Shown: in pieces, positions 24,857-63,171 of the stretch
Layout of the letters: the number at the start of each line of letters is the position of its first letter
Numbering within the stretch: the stretch's first letter is position 1
Assembly: GCA_030141605.1 (NCBI GenBank)
Contig: JAQGDQ010000180.1
Location: 324,501-388,500 of the forward strand
Direction: 5' to 3'
DNA from: Tubiluchus corallicola
Lineage: Eukaryota > Priapulida > Priapulimorpha > Priapulimorphida > Tubiluchidae
DNA: 64,000 bases
Position numbers and translations under genes: made by a program
Notes under the pieces: generated by a model
Told to the model about the DNA's origin: nothing
The model's database searches: none
What the model saw: only the letters and a program-made list of their open reading frames with translations

Positions 24857-25193
24857 TTTAAAAGAAAGGGCAAGTCAGGACAAGTCAAGTTTAATTTTAC
24901 TTTTGTCACTTACACTCAGAAAAATGTAATAAAGAAATTTGCACAAAAACTGTCTATAAAGCGCAAAGTCAATTTATTGTGCGCGAAGGTAGTCACCTTT
25001 CACTTAAGCATAACTTGAAATTATGACGTAACTGGTGGACTGCGTGACGTTTCACTGATGCTTGCTGCAACCATCGTGTGAGGCACAAAAGTTTTCGCTC
25101 CTCCTCATGTCGAAGTTGCTTGTACTAACCCTTCGTCAATGTATTATTGTTATTGCAAATGTAGGTATATAAGTTGATAATAATATAACAAGC

Positions 25194-25269
<76 letters not shown>

Positions 25270-25500
25270 TAATAGCAATAACAATACTTTAGATACTTTT
25301 GATGGAAATTAACAGTGCACTGCTTTTCTTCAGCTAATGAACGACGTCATTGGTGGAAAAAATGAGCATTCAAAATAGGAGTGTTTACGCGCGAAATGAT
25401 CACGACTTCAAACCGGTTTAACTAATTAAGCGACGCTTTTATTACTAAATCTTTCTAACATTTTTCTTCATCATTGAAATAAGCGTTGCTTCTCAAAAGG
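24857..25500 (-). mobile_element. Family C transposon copy 3, inverted, with internal (ATA)n
   Basis: Read on the minus strand it matches family C: the counterpart of cttagttctaacatttt-type sequence lies at about 25448-25470 and its CTTGCCCTTTCTTTTAAA end lies at about 24857-24874. An (ATA)n array of about 75 bp (25192-25267) interrupts it and accounts for its extra length. Confidence 0.65.
25192..25267. repeat. (ATA)n microsatellite
   Basis: A pure trinucleotide array inside the inverted family C copy. Confidence 0.97.
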
Positions 25501-26208
25501 GTTGGTTAAAGGGTTAATATGTTTTATGTCATGTGTTTTATAACGTTTTACGATATTTTTTGTTTAAACATAATTTAATGAACGTGTAACATCTAGGATG
25601 GAAACAGACAGTTTTACCACTGGACATGTTCTCCCCTGACGGGAGCGAAACGCTAGACAGACGCAGAACAATGGTGACCACAATGTGCAAAAATGTTGCA
25701 ATAAATATGAACATTACTATGTAACAAGAGTAACAAAGTTAATACTATTTAAAGCGCTTAGTGTTTGAAACAAAAGACTGCACTAAAACAAAAATTTCAC
25801 TGTTCACAGAATAATCTAGGATATGGTTCACATGCAGGAACAAACGTACAAGTTCATTTGATGCAAGACCGTAAACATTGATGTTAAAAATTGACAAAAG
25901 AATGCAGAGATTTGTAAATAAGTCGTGTCTGGTCTGGTTGCAAAGAGTGCAACATATTTTTTAATAGACAAAACGAAAAAAACGTACTTGGATATATTAA
26001 TGTGGAAAGAACTTGAACTTTTCGTAAATCAAAAATTGAAAATGTTTACATTCAAGTCAGTTTTGTTAACCAAAGGTAAATGGCACCTTGTTAAGAGTGG
26101 TAATTTTCTCTCAGAATGAGACGCTATTGTGAAAGCATACCATGCAGGGAATACCCCGTCACAGGTAGTCGAACCAGGTAAGTGTGTGGGAGGTGACAAT
26201 ATAGGTGC

Positions 26209-26250
26209 TATAAATATGGGATGGCGTAGCGGGCTATGTGTGTCAGTAGT
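26209..26250 (+). promoter_or_regulatory. TATA promoter of the chitin deacetylase-like gene
   Basis: A TATA box TATAAATA lies at 26209-26216. An initiator-like TCAGTA lies at 26243-26248, about 30 bp downstream, and the ATG is at 26292. This gives a predicted 5' UTR of about 45 nt. The spacing is textbook for a pol II core promoter. Confidence 0.6.
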
Positions 26251-26291
26251 GAAAGTAGGTTTGTAGACAAAAATCACATCTGAAAGTCAGG

Positions 26292-53252
<26,961 letters not shown>

Positions 53253-53513
53253 AAAGCCAGTTTTTCAAACTTGTTCTCTGATGTAGATAGTCATTCGTTT
53301 ACTTGTACTTTAAAGCGGCTCCTTATTTTGCTGTACATAGCAGGTATATTGCACCGCACTCTACACGTGACACAAAAAAGCGTTGATTCACTAAAAGACG
53401 AGACGAAACATTTCATCAAACTCATTACACTGAGGGGTGCGCATGCGCATACTTGTCGAGCAAAAAGCGAAAGGTGCAAAACACGAAAAAATGGTTTCAG
53501 ATGTAAATTTTGC

Positions 53514-54093
53514 TTAAAGCAAAACCAGTCCCAATCATAAACTGTAGGTCAAGACAATCTACTTTTTAAAATATTGAAGGGAACATACTATTTTTTTTCA
53601 GAAAATGACTTATGTGAAAGAATTATTACCACACAAATCTAATTTCACGTTCGCGCCACTAGTTCTTCGCTGTTAGATGCATTTCGCTATTCGCTAGTTA
53701 GACGGGCACTAGCGCCTGCATTTCGGAAACGCGTTGCGCAAAAATAGGTGATGTACCTCTCAGTTCAGTCCATGCGTGAGCACAGTGGTAAATTTCAAAT
53801 TTTAATTTTTGTCTTAAAACTTGCCTAGTTTTAATACAACACACTGAATATCTTACAGTAGCACTGTACTTCAATTTTCACTTTTGCAAACACGTGCATG
53901 AAATATTTTTGCTGTTAAAAATTATATTAGTTTGTCGTGCCATCAATAGTTGGGCTCGTCCCGCCATTGATTAAGTTTTTAATCTATTATTTAATTATCA
54001 GAAACGCTTTTGCAGTATTAACTGTGTTAAAATGTCTAATTTTTATCGGACTTGAATGCGTGGTATGCGAAAAATCATCCTGTGTTCCTTTAC
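53514..54093 (+). mobile_element. Family A transposon, copy 7
   Basis: CTTAAAGCAAAACCAGTCCC start and catcctgtgttccttta end, with the usual internal blocks and one deletion near 53765. It lies 262 bp after the chitin deacetylase-like stop codon. Confidence 0.86.
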
Positions 54094-54104
54094 TGATATA
54101 GAGA

Positions 54105-54110
54105 TAGAGG

Positions 54111-54163
<53 letters not shown>

Positions 54164-54235
54164 AGGAGAGAGAGAGAGAAGAGAGAGAGAGAGGGAGTAG
54201 AGAGAGGGGGGAAGAGAGGGGAAAGAGATTGGGTG
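54105..54235. repeat. (GA)n microsatellite
   Basis: It starts 12 bp after the end of family A copy 7. AATAAA occurs at 54238-54243 just beyond it and could serve as a polyadenylation signal for the gene upstream, but this is uncertain. Confidence 0.95.
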
Positions 54236-55012
54236 AAAATAAATTAGAATTATATAATATCGCAACTGCAAAAGTTTTAAATTTGTAAATTTTGAGTTGC
54301 AAACAGATATTTTGGTCATCTACCGCTTCTAATTTGCACGTGTCTTGCAATTTTCTCTGCATTCGCGTGTCGTGTATATAGATGTAAGGTATAATTATTT
54401 TGTAAATAGAATTAATACCATACGCATACGTAAACTTATAAATTTCATACTCAGGTGAAACAATATTATATTTTTTTCTCATGGATACTGTGGTTCAGTT
54501 TTTATCATGTTTGATATATTCATGTCTTGAGACGCTTACTCAGCCAATTTGCTACAGTTTACTAATCTATAATATGCATTTCTCGTCCAATTTTTGATGT
54601 AAACCCACAACAAAGTATCGTCAAGTTTTGATGTGTTAGTTAAGGCCTGAAGCTCTGTATCACGTAATTAGATTTTAAGTAATTAGAAGTTAAAGCACAA
54701 CAAAACCATCCATTTACATAAAGCTTAAAAAATCGTCTTGAAATTTTATGCCAGTTACGTACTGCCTTTTTACATACAGGGCTTGCGTCGGCAGTAACGC
54801 CGTATAAAACATGTAAATTTAAACTCCCGCGATGACCGTTAGGCCGAACCATGTTGACGATAAGTTATTCGAAATAAGTTTTGATAACATTGTGTAAACT
54901 TTAAAAAAATAATGAGAGCATTCGTAGCGCACATGTCACCAACTAAGTAAAATTTTGCATTACTGCATCCTGTGAATAAGATTAAAATATGTTTTTGGTT
55001 AGTGAGTGGTGC

Positions 55013-55373
55013 ACCTTGGAGGGTGAGTCAGCGACATTTTACCAATTGGTGAAAATATTTAAAATTATTATTTCAAATTACATAATTCTTTCCGACATGT
55101 AAGCGAAATGCTAAGTAATATAGATTTGCATGGAAAGTTTTTTGACGCATGATTTAACATTTTCTTTTCTTCGTTTGATTTACGTTGTGCGTATGTATAT
55201 GACGTCATGTAATGACTCGGTCAGAACAGTGTCGCGGGAAGCTTAAAATGAAAACAAACAAAGATCATTTGAACGCGAGTAGAATATACGCATAAAATTG
55301 CTATAAAGCAACACAATTTTTTGAGGTGATTTTTCTGAAACCTTCTTCACGTATCCCTTTTCTTGTCCTTTAA
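55013..55373 (+). mobile_element. Family E element, copy 2 (left end lost)
   Basis: It matches 47830-48141 (aagcgaaatgctaagtaat; gtcagaacagtgtcgcggg; acgcataaaattgctataaa) and ends cccttttcttgtcctttaag. The left terminus is replaced by unrelated sequence. Confidence 0.7.
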
Positions 55374-58347
55374 GTTAGAAACTTATTTTACTATTCGGTG
55401 ATCTTCGTAATGTTTCAAAGCAACAGGATGAATGACACAGATTAATTTTTGATGACAAGAATATAGTGACAATGAATAAAAAAGTAAAAACAATGAAAAA
55501 GAAGAACTGCGCACAACGCTTCCAAATACCACTCTAGTTCTTCTTCTTCTTCAGGTGACCCAGAAGAGGCGAAAAATCTAGGGCGACCTTTTCTCTTTTC
55601 TGTCTTTTCTTTGATCAACTGAAGAAGAAATGTGTCAATGGTAGTTTGAAATGTTGTGCGATTTTTTTCTTTTTCTTTCTCTTTTAGGTGTTTTTATTTA
55701 TCGCAAACGGGACGAAGATGCTATAACTTTCTTTGAAAAAGAAAAAAAGGACGTTATGGGTCCATTAAGAATGCGCTTGTATATTTGTGAAATGGAATTA
55801 GACGTAGCTCTAGCTATTATGCATTGGACTGGTACTATTGTGTGGCATATTGGAACATTATATAGTTAGCAATGAAATGTTAAATATGCTTCAAAGTATC
55901 TGTGATTAATCCTATTTGTAACATATAATGAGTGTTAAATATATTATATGTTAAAATGATTTTTCGTTTATTAATTTTTTCTCCTTTTCAACAGTCTATT
56001 ATATATTATTACGAGCAAAGGCCCAGCAAAAAATTTTGCGTATAAATACACTTATAATCAAAAATACGCGAACATCCTACATAGTCCTCATTTACAACAC
56101 AAAGCGAGCAGCAGCTTTTACTGAATTAAAGTTATAAGGTTATAGGCAGAGTATAATGGATGACGTCACGACAATGGCTTTGCGTCAGCAGTTTTCCAAG
56201 CGAAAATTGCCGAAAATAGAACATCTAATTAACTCGTCAGTACTCCTCTTGGTGGACCTGCCCTAAAATATAGCCCACATCGTCGTAATTAAAAATTTAA
56301 AATTACACACACATATACATTATGTATATATATATATATATATATATACAATACGCAAAACCTCTATTTGCAGGGTATCAGTTTACACATAACTACCTGT
56401 ATGAGTTTAAACACTAGAAATACTAGAAATGAATGTACGAGTACTAGAAATAGCAACTACGTACATGTACATTTAAACACTGCAAATTATGATTTAATGA
56501 CACGATGATCAGAAAAAATATACACAGTTCTCCAATTGCACAAAATTTTTGTCCAGAATCACAGAAGAAAATAAATAATTATGTTTAGCAAAATATTTTA
56601 AGCCGGGAATAGCACATACGGGCGTTAGCTCAGTTAGGCAAAGTTTAATCATTTATACTAACTAAACTCTGCAAAGTTCAACAGTCAGCAAATAGACTTT
56701 TTTTCATTTAAACCTTTATTACAGAATTTCTTCCATAAACAAAACAGGAGTTAAAAAAGTAAAGACAGCATCGTACAAAAAATCAGTAAAACACTCATAT
56801 GTATACAGCACATACAATCACCCCCCCCCCCAGAACATTCCCTTCGCATGTCCATTATAAACAATAAAACGTCAGATTCCTGTATTCACTATTTCACATG
56901 TTTTGTGCCAAAATACTGCAACTTTTTAATAGCCTCTTTATAAGTGAATAAGTACATTTTCGAATTATATTGTCAAATTGAGGTATTTTAAGTTGAACAC
57001 ATTAACAGACCATGTAGCTTTTGTTATCCGAGCTGAACTTAACACGTGATTCCGGTTTATTTACAACGTGTCGTCACTTTGTGCCACATCTAGTTCAGCA
57101 CGTTAGAGGTCACTTTCTTATTTTTTGCTATAGTAAGCAGAAATGTAAAAAAAGCCTGCGTAGTTTTCTTTTATTTGCTCGTATTTATATGGACGCACAA
57201 TGTACACAAGACAGAATGTTCTGGCACAACGATGAATCATGAGTGTCCCAGGCCAGTGGTTCACATGCGACCTATAATACTATCAAATAATTATAATATT
57301 GTCTTCTTCAAACGACCTCCGAGACGGTAGATAAAATCACCGCTGATTTTTGTCTAGTCAGGATTTCTGAGTTGTTAGCCTTTAATCTTCAAATAAAAAG
57401 GGCATGTCAAAAGCCTAGAATCAACAATGTCAATGATTTCTGTCAAGTTACAGAATAAGTAGCAAACTAACTTAGAAGTACAGGATAGTTTTGCTTTAAT
57501 ACATTTATTAGATTCTCGTTTTAAAAATTAAAACTTGCAATCATTTGAACGATTTAGTGGTCAATCTTAAAGTAAGATTCAAGAGAGCCCTTTCTGTGAG
57601 CAAACAGAATCTGTCCGATTATGTAAGATGAAATGACCTAAGCAGGGCTTATCAAGACTTCACGACGGCCTAGGCTGATAGTTCTGTCCCGCCCATCTCT
57701 ATTGTAAATTTACGGTTTTTTATGTAGTGAGCTTGCCAAACAATTACTTGTGGTGTATTAGAAAACTATTAACCTAATTTCTACGTCGTCATTATGTATT
57801 TGCATTTATTCAAGTAGGCTGCCAAACTGCTTGTAGTGTTTTTGCTCTTGTTCGTTATATGGCACTTATATAAAAGCTTACTCAATAACTGCTTGTTGTG
57901 TAATACCTTGCGCCTGTTTGTTATGTGGCACTTATATAAAACCTTGGCCCAGTAACTGGCTGTGGTGTGGTATAAAATGTGCCCTTTACATGAATATGAA
58001 AGTATACACATTTTCCGAGGAGAATAAGAATTGTTTCTAAAATGTGACGCCCCTCAAACTTTGGCGCCCTAGGCTATAGTCTAGTTAGCCTATTGGTTAG
58101 TACGTCCCTGGGCGTTAGTACCACTGCACCGTAGCATACTGTGAACTCAACACTCAGCAGGAAGAGTTATGTTATCAATCTCAACATGATTTGTCATTAA
58201 ATTCTATAGCCGTCCTTCGTATAACGTTCAAAAACGTTTTTATAGAACTGGGTCAAATTGTCATGTGATGCTGATTATATTCCTACTTGTCTAGTCATCT
58301 CTTTTTTACCAATCCTAATTTTAGAGTTTTAATAAAAAAACTTATAC
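55374..58347. other. Intergenic AT-rich DNA
   Basis: It holds a (TA)n run at 56318-56348, a C run at 56820-56832, a tRNA 5'-half-like gggcgttagctcagttagg at 56619-56639 with no matching 3' half, and two to three diverged copies of a roughly 65-bp unit at about 57800-57975 (atgtggcacttatataaaa). An open frame at 55651-55869 has no motif. No gene is supported. Confidence 0.45.
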
Positions 58348-58695
58348 CTATTAAACTGTGTTGCACACTTTTGTTTCTAATTCAACACAGTTGATATCAG
58401 GATCCACATCTCTATTGGGGTGGATGTAAATGTATCTATTAAACTGTGTTGCACACTTTTGTTTCTGACTCAACACAGTTGATATCAGGATCCACATCTC
58501 TATTGGGGTGGATGTAAATGTATCTATTAAACTGTGTTGCACACTTTTGTTTCTGACTCAACACAGTTGATATCAGGATCCACATCTCTATCGGGGTGGA
58601 TGTAAATGTATCTATTAAACTGTGTTGCACACTTTTGTTTCTGACTCAACACAGTTGATATCAGGATCCACATCTCTATTGGGGTCGATGTAAAT
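58348..58695. repeat. 88-bp tandem repeat whose units can form hairpins
   Basis: About four near-identical 88-bp units. Each contains aaactgtgttg facing caacacagtt, and atccacatctct followed by ggggtggat, so each unit can fold into one or two stem-loops. Copies differ by single bases. Confidence 0.95.
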
Positions 58696-58779
58696 TCTTA
58701 GATCATTTTAGCGACTATCAAAATTTTAATGATTTGAGTGAATGTGCAATCCATAATACTATGTTGGAAATCCAAAAAT

Positions 58780-59203
58780 GAGATTACAATTTAATTACCC
58801 TAATCCTAACTCTACCCTATTTCTAATCCTATCCCTAACCCTACCCTAACCCTGAGCCTAACCCTAACTCTAGCCCTAGCTCTAGCCCTAACTCTAATCC
58901 TATCCCTAACCCTACCCTAATCCTGAGCCTAACCCTAACTCTAGTCCTAACCCTAACCGTAATCCCTAACCCTACCCTAACCCTGAGCCTAAGCCCAATC
59001 CTAGTCCTAATTCTAATCCCATCCCTAATCCAACCCTAAACTAACTTCTAACCCTAATCCTACTCATAACCCTAAGCCTAACTCTAGCCTTGACGGTAAT
59101 CCTATTCTTAACCCAACCATATCCCTAACCCTGATCCTACTCATAACACTAATCCTAATCCGCTTCACTAACTAATTTCTTGTATGTGGGAGTTGCAAAC
59201 TTT
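58780..59203 (+). mobile_element. CCCTAA-core inverted-repeat element, copy 3 (long)
   Basis: About 370 bp of degenerate ccctaa-type repeat, with a higher-order period of roughly 80-90 bp (accctgagcctaaccctaac), lies between gattacaattta and a right end (actaatttcttgtatgtggg ... gcaaac). The left inverted repeat is partly decayed. Confidence 0.65.
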
Positions 59204-59860
59204 ACTCGAAATCTTATAGGGAAGCCTTTCTTTCTGGCTGAATGAATAAAAAAATTAATATATCGTGTATCATGAGTGAAAACCTCGACAAGACAAACCT
59301 GTTATGCATTGTTATTTCAATCTTGTTCTGTTTCTCCAAAACTTGGCATTTTGTTATCACTTTTGCTGTTTATTTTAACTATTTCAATAATTCCAACAAC
59401 ATAATCAAATTTGCAAGTTCAGTTATATAAAACGACAAGATTCTGAAATTCATTACCAAATACCATTTTCTTTCATTTTACGCCAACGTCGGGGGGGGGT
59501 GCAAAGAGTTAGAAAGAAATTTCTGCTTCGCTTAATGTTAGAAACTTTAACTAAATGAATTTCAACTAATCACAAAAGCCGTTTTAAACGTGTGAATCAT
59601 TCGTAATACAATATTCTCAAGAAGCTTATTTATTAATTATGTAGTTTGAATTAAATGTTTACCAATTTACCGTATGTATATAGTTTTAAAATTACAATTT
59701 TGGTCGGATTAAACCGGTCGCCAGCAATGTACAGAAATCGTGCAAATCACATTTTTTTATTCATTTAAAACTAATATTGTCTAACTCTTACGGGTATGGA
59801 AAATTTTCACAGTTTAAAAGAGAGTTTTCAACCCGAGTGAATCAATGTAAAGCTTCAATG
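59204..59860. other. Intergenic, nothing recognised
   Basis: AT-rich with a G run at 59490-59499. Confidence 0.4.
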
Positions 59861-60010
59861 AATTCTCTAATTAATTCTTGCAAAACCGACGTGGTAAAAC
59901 ATTTCGTAGCCAAAGCTTGAGCAAGATTGTGGAACGCAATAATTGACTATATTAAACTTTCAAACTCAGCTTTTGTCTTCAAAAGAGAATTCAAAAAAAT
60001 GTGTTTTTGA
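59861..60010 (+). pseudogene. LINE polyprotein C-terminal remnant
   Basis: The plus frame reads KTDVVKHFVAKA, a stop, then ARLWNAIIDYIKLSNSAFVF and KREFKKMCF. The pattern LWNxIPxxIRxSxSxxxFKxxLK is the usual end of CR1/jockey-type LINE ORF2. It has one internal stop and Pro changed to Ile; decayed. Confidence 0.45.
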
Positions 60011-60494
60011 AAATTACTAATTGTGCTTACTTATTAGTATATTATCTAGTTATTGCTGTAACACTTGTGAACTCACCTTCTTCAAACTACTTACTTTAAT
60101 ATGTAATTAAATTTAACATGTTCCATGTTAAAAAATATGTACTGTAGTAGGCCAGTAATTCAAACTATAAAAGTATGACTGTGACGTCACGATTGGCTTC
60201 TCTCTATTTTCTCTATATTTAAACAGGTTAGCGAGGGAGTTCCGATTTTGATACGAAGCAGGGCTGACATATTGCTCTTATATTTTTTCTACACCGTCAT
60301 GATACTACTTCGAATTAAAACAAAGTTTTAAAAATAAGTTACAAACGATTTCGAGCAGTTTGTAAAGAATATTCCACCTATCATATGTTACGATGTTTGT
60401 AATGGACGTATAAGTCTGTTTACTTCAGTTCATAGATGTATTATCAATAAAAAAAATCACGATTCTGTTTTTAACTCTGTATTTCTCTGTCTAT
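60011..60494. other. Intergenic, nothing recognised
   Basis: Possibly the 3' tail of the LINE remnant just upstream; no defined end. Confidence 0.3.
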
Positions 60495-61090
60495 CCTTAC
60501 CTATCTCCTAGTTTATACTTTCAATTCTTCCTAGTTCCTACTATCTTCCTAGTTTGTACTTTCAATTCTTCCTAGTTCCTACTATCTTCCTAGTTTGTAC
60601 TTTCAATTCTTCCTAGTTCCTACTATCTTCCTAGTTTGTACTTTCAATTCTACTTAGTTCCTACTATCTTCCTTGTTTATACTTTCAATTCTTCCTAGTT
60701 CCTACTATCTTCCTAGTCTGTACTTTCAATTCTTCCTAGTTCTTACTTTATTCCTGGTTTGTACTTTCAATTCTCCCTAATTCCTACTGTCTTCCTAGTT
60801 TGTACTTTCAATTCGTCCTAGTTCCTACTATCTTCCTAGTTTGTACTTTCAATTCTTCCTAGTTCCTAGTATCTTCCTAGTTTGCTTTCAATTCTCCCTG
60901 GTTCCCACTATCTTCCTAGTCTGTACTTTCAATTCTTCCTAGTTCTTACTTTATTCCTAGTTTGTACTTTCAATTCTCCCTAATTCCTAATGTCTTCCTA
61001 GTTTGTACTTTCAGTTCGTCGTAGTTCCTGTCTTCCTAGTTTATGCTTTCAATTCGTCCTAGTTCCTACTGTCTTCCTAGTTCGTGCGTT
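60495..61090. repeat. 41-bp minisatellite, about 14 units
   Basis: Unit of the form cctagtttgtactttcaatt + cttcctagttcctactatctt in 41-bp register (for example agttt at 60551 and 60592). Variant units (cttactttattcctggtttg; cctaattcctactgtctt) recur as a block at 60735-60790 and 60935-60995. Confidence 0.95.
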
Positions 61091-61747
61091 CTTTTTATTC
61101 TCTCTTCCCTTTTCCACAAACCCGGGGTGCTTTAAAGAAGTATTCTCACTTTTTAAGCACCCCATCTACATACTTGTTTCTTTTAAAGTTTTGATATTGT
61201 TCAACAGGTGTGCAATATGTGGAACTAATGAACTATAACCATAGTAAATCATACCGTAACATATCACTATTAATACTGACATGACACCATCGAGTTAAGC
61301 AAAAGTTTCGGGACCCTTTAGCGATCAAAAATGAATACAGTTGCTATTCACACTGCACATGAATTGAACTGAAGAACAAAACCAGATCGAATGGCTTCAG
61401 GCCAGAACAATTTAGTAACAGTGTGAATGGGATTTGGTAATCACAGGTATTAATGATAATGATAAAATATGTGGCTATAGAGATGTGCGAATATGGTAGT
61501 AAATAATTAATGTTTACAAAACTCTTATAAACTAATCGCACTTTGGCTTCCAAATAATTATACTTGTAATAACTCATTATGTTGCATAAATAAGACGGTT
61601 CATAGGCTGCTTGCTATCAAAGCTGCTTGGCTTTGTCTTCAAAAGATGGTGACACTTCAAATTTCATGCATTAAACATTCCCAGTGAATTTTTAAACCAG
61701 CTAAAAACACACATAAAGATTCTCTTTATTTTTTGTTTGTTAGAAAT
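61091..61747. other. Intergenic, nothing recognised
   Basis: No supported gene; an antisense open frame at 61344-61577 has no motif. Confidence 0.4.
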
Positions 61748-61792
61748 TCATCACTGACCGGTTTCGAACAAACTGTTCATTATCAAGGCATC
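61748..61792 (-). ncRNA. Hammerhead-like motif (copy 2)
   Basis: Minus strand: TGCC, ttgataatga, hairpin gaacagtttgttc, GAA, ACCGGT, C, then AGTGATGA. The strand that should pair with TGCC (GGCA) is altered, so stem I is weakened. Confidence 0.35.
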
Positions 61793-62052
61793 TAAAACAA
61801 AGAAATCTACCGGAATTTAGAAACAACATCGAAATACAATTCTGTTGTTCGATAGGTAATGATATATGATATGACATTATATAGATAGTTTAACAACTTA
61901 CCTTACAGATTAAATATCTTGTTTAGTATGAAACTATGCTACAAGTAATTTGCTAAATTATCTTTATATTGTTATATCATATATCTTTTGGCTACTAACT
62001 ACCGAATTGTATTTCGATGTTGTTTCTAAATTCTGTTAAATTTCTTTGTTTT

Positions 62053-62100
62053 AGATGCCTTGATAATGAAAAGTTTTGTTTAAAACCGGTCGGCGATGAA
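62053..62100 (+). ncRNA. Hammerhead-like motif (copy 3)
   Basis: TGCC, ttgataatga, stem II aaaagttttgttt (weaker), AAA in place of GAA, ACCGGT, C, GGCG. Stem I can pair with one wobble. Probably decayed. Confidence 0.33.
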
Positions 62101-62435
62101 TTCGATTTTGATGTTGTTACATCTATTTGGCAAATATGAATAATTCAGTTTGACAGAAATGTTGAGATTTGCTTTGGTTAAAACTGGTTTGTACCGTCCA
62201 AGGAGTTAATCCTGCGATGACAAACAATTATTTATTTTGCGATAGTTGTACAGTCATTGGTTAGTTTTATGTCTGGACATGGAAGGTAAACAAACAAGAT
62301 ACGATACTGCAAGGGTTAATGGCGTTTATTTACTGGGACACTGGAAAAGTAAACGACGCAGAAACTGGCCTGCGTAATTTTTGTGCTACTTTTGCCTACA
62401 GCATTTTTACGTTAAATAATTTTGCGTAAATTTTG

Positions 62436-62654
62436 CGACTCCATGTGTGCGTAATGCGCGATGCGTATATTACAGTTTATAGTTAAACTCGTGAAAGTGT
62501 TTCCATGTGTACAATGTACATAACGCTTAATTCGTAATGCGTGATGCGTGATACGTATTCAATCGAGCGTGATGTCTATCATCGGAATACGCATCACGCT
62601 TTATGCATTGTGGATCATGCATCACGCATTACGCATTACGCGCCCATGGAGTCG
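62436..62654. repeat. Palindromic element upstream of the right-hand gene
   Basis: cgactccatgtgtgcgtaat on the left faces attacgcgcccatggagtcg on the right, and the interior is a set of near-palindromic gcgtgatgcgtaatgcg motifs in both orientations. It is about 220 bp with inverted repeats of about 35 bp, consistent with a small foldback or MITE element. It ends about 410 bp upstream of the TATA box. Confidence 0.65.
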
Positions 62655-63063
62655 TAACTTAACAATGGTAAATAGGAAGGCTCATATTTTAATTGGTGAA
62701 CACGAATTCAATACATGCAGATCCAAATAAAAAAATCACGGGGACTTATTATATTAGAGACTCAATTATGCAAATACAGACACCTGTAGATAATAGTAAG
62801 AAATCTTTGAAGAAATGCAACTCTTGCACATTGATAACACCCATGGAAAGTTTGAGTTGGCAGTTTCTGTTCTATTTTTACCCTTTCTTGCCCACCAGAC
62901 TTGATAATCTGTTTACAATCTTACGTTCACAACACCCTTGACTTTGGTTATCAGCAAAAGTGCAGAAACGGAAAAAGGCACAGATCACCTCAAAATGCTG
63001 ACTCGACAGATGCACAGGTCAAACGGGTGAAAATATGTTCAGGGCTATCGTATCTGAAGAGAG

Positions 63064-63095
63064 TATATAAGGGCTGCCAGACGACAGGCCAGTCA
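63064..63095 (+). promoter_or_regulatory. TATA promoter of the right-hand gene
   Basis: TATATAAG at 63064-63071, with an initiator-like ccagtcaa at about 63089-63096 and ATG at 63117. Spacing matches a pol II core promoter and mirrors the chitin deacetylase-like gene promoter. Confidence 0.65.
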
Positions 63096-63116
63096 AAGTT
63101 GGTGGTGACCAGCAAG

Positions 63117-63162
63117 ATGAAGACGATTATCTTGGTTGCACTGGTTGGCCTGGCGTTTGGCC
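63117..63162 (+). CDS. First exon of a secreted-protein gene (signal peptide), truncated by window
   Basis: ATG at 63117 encodes MKTIILVALVGLAFG plus one base, then donor GTAAGT at 63163. The hydrophobic stretch is a classic signal peptide and the phase-1 donor right after it matches exon 1 of the chitin deacetylase-like gene. The remaining exons lie beyond the window, so the product is unknown. A tandem paralogue of the upstream gene is possible, but this architecture is common among secreted proteins in general. Same strand, 9.9 kb downstream of that gene's stop. Confidence 0.75.
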
Positions 63163-63171
63163 GTAAGTATA

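Larger units (their letters stand above)
61748..62160. mobile_element. Inverted-arm element with hammerhead-like tips (Penelope-like)
   Basis: The left arm (61748-about 61910) and right arm (about 61970-62125) are inverted copies; gcatctaaaacaaagaaatc faces tttctttgttttagatgcc. The tips carry gaccggtttcgaaca (left, minus motif) and ttaaaaccggtcggcgatga (right). The right half is shared with 30275-30540. Confidence 0.6.

Noticed and set aside
55651-55869. 72-codon open frame after a pyrimidine tract
   Set aside because: No recognised domain; AT-rich chance frame beyond the end of the gene.
58780-59203. Chromosome end or true telomere
   Set aside because: The repeat is degenerate, internal and bounded by element ends shared with two other loci.
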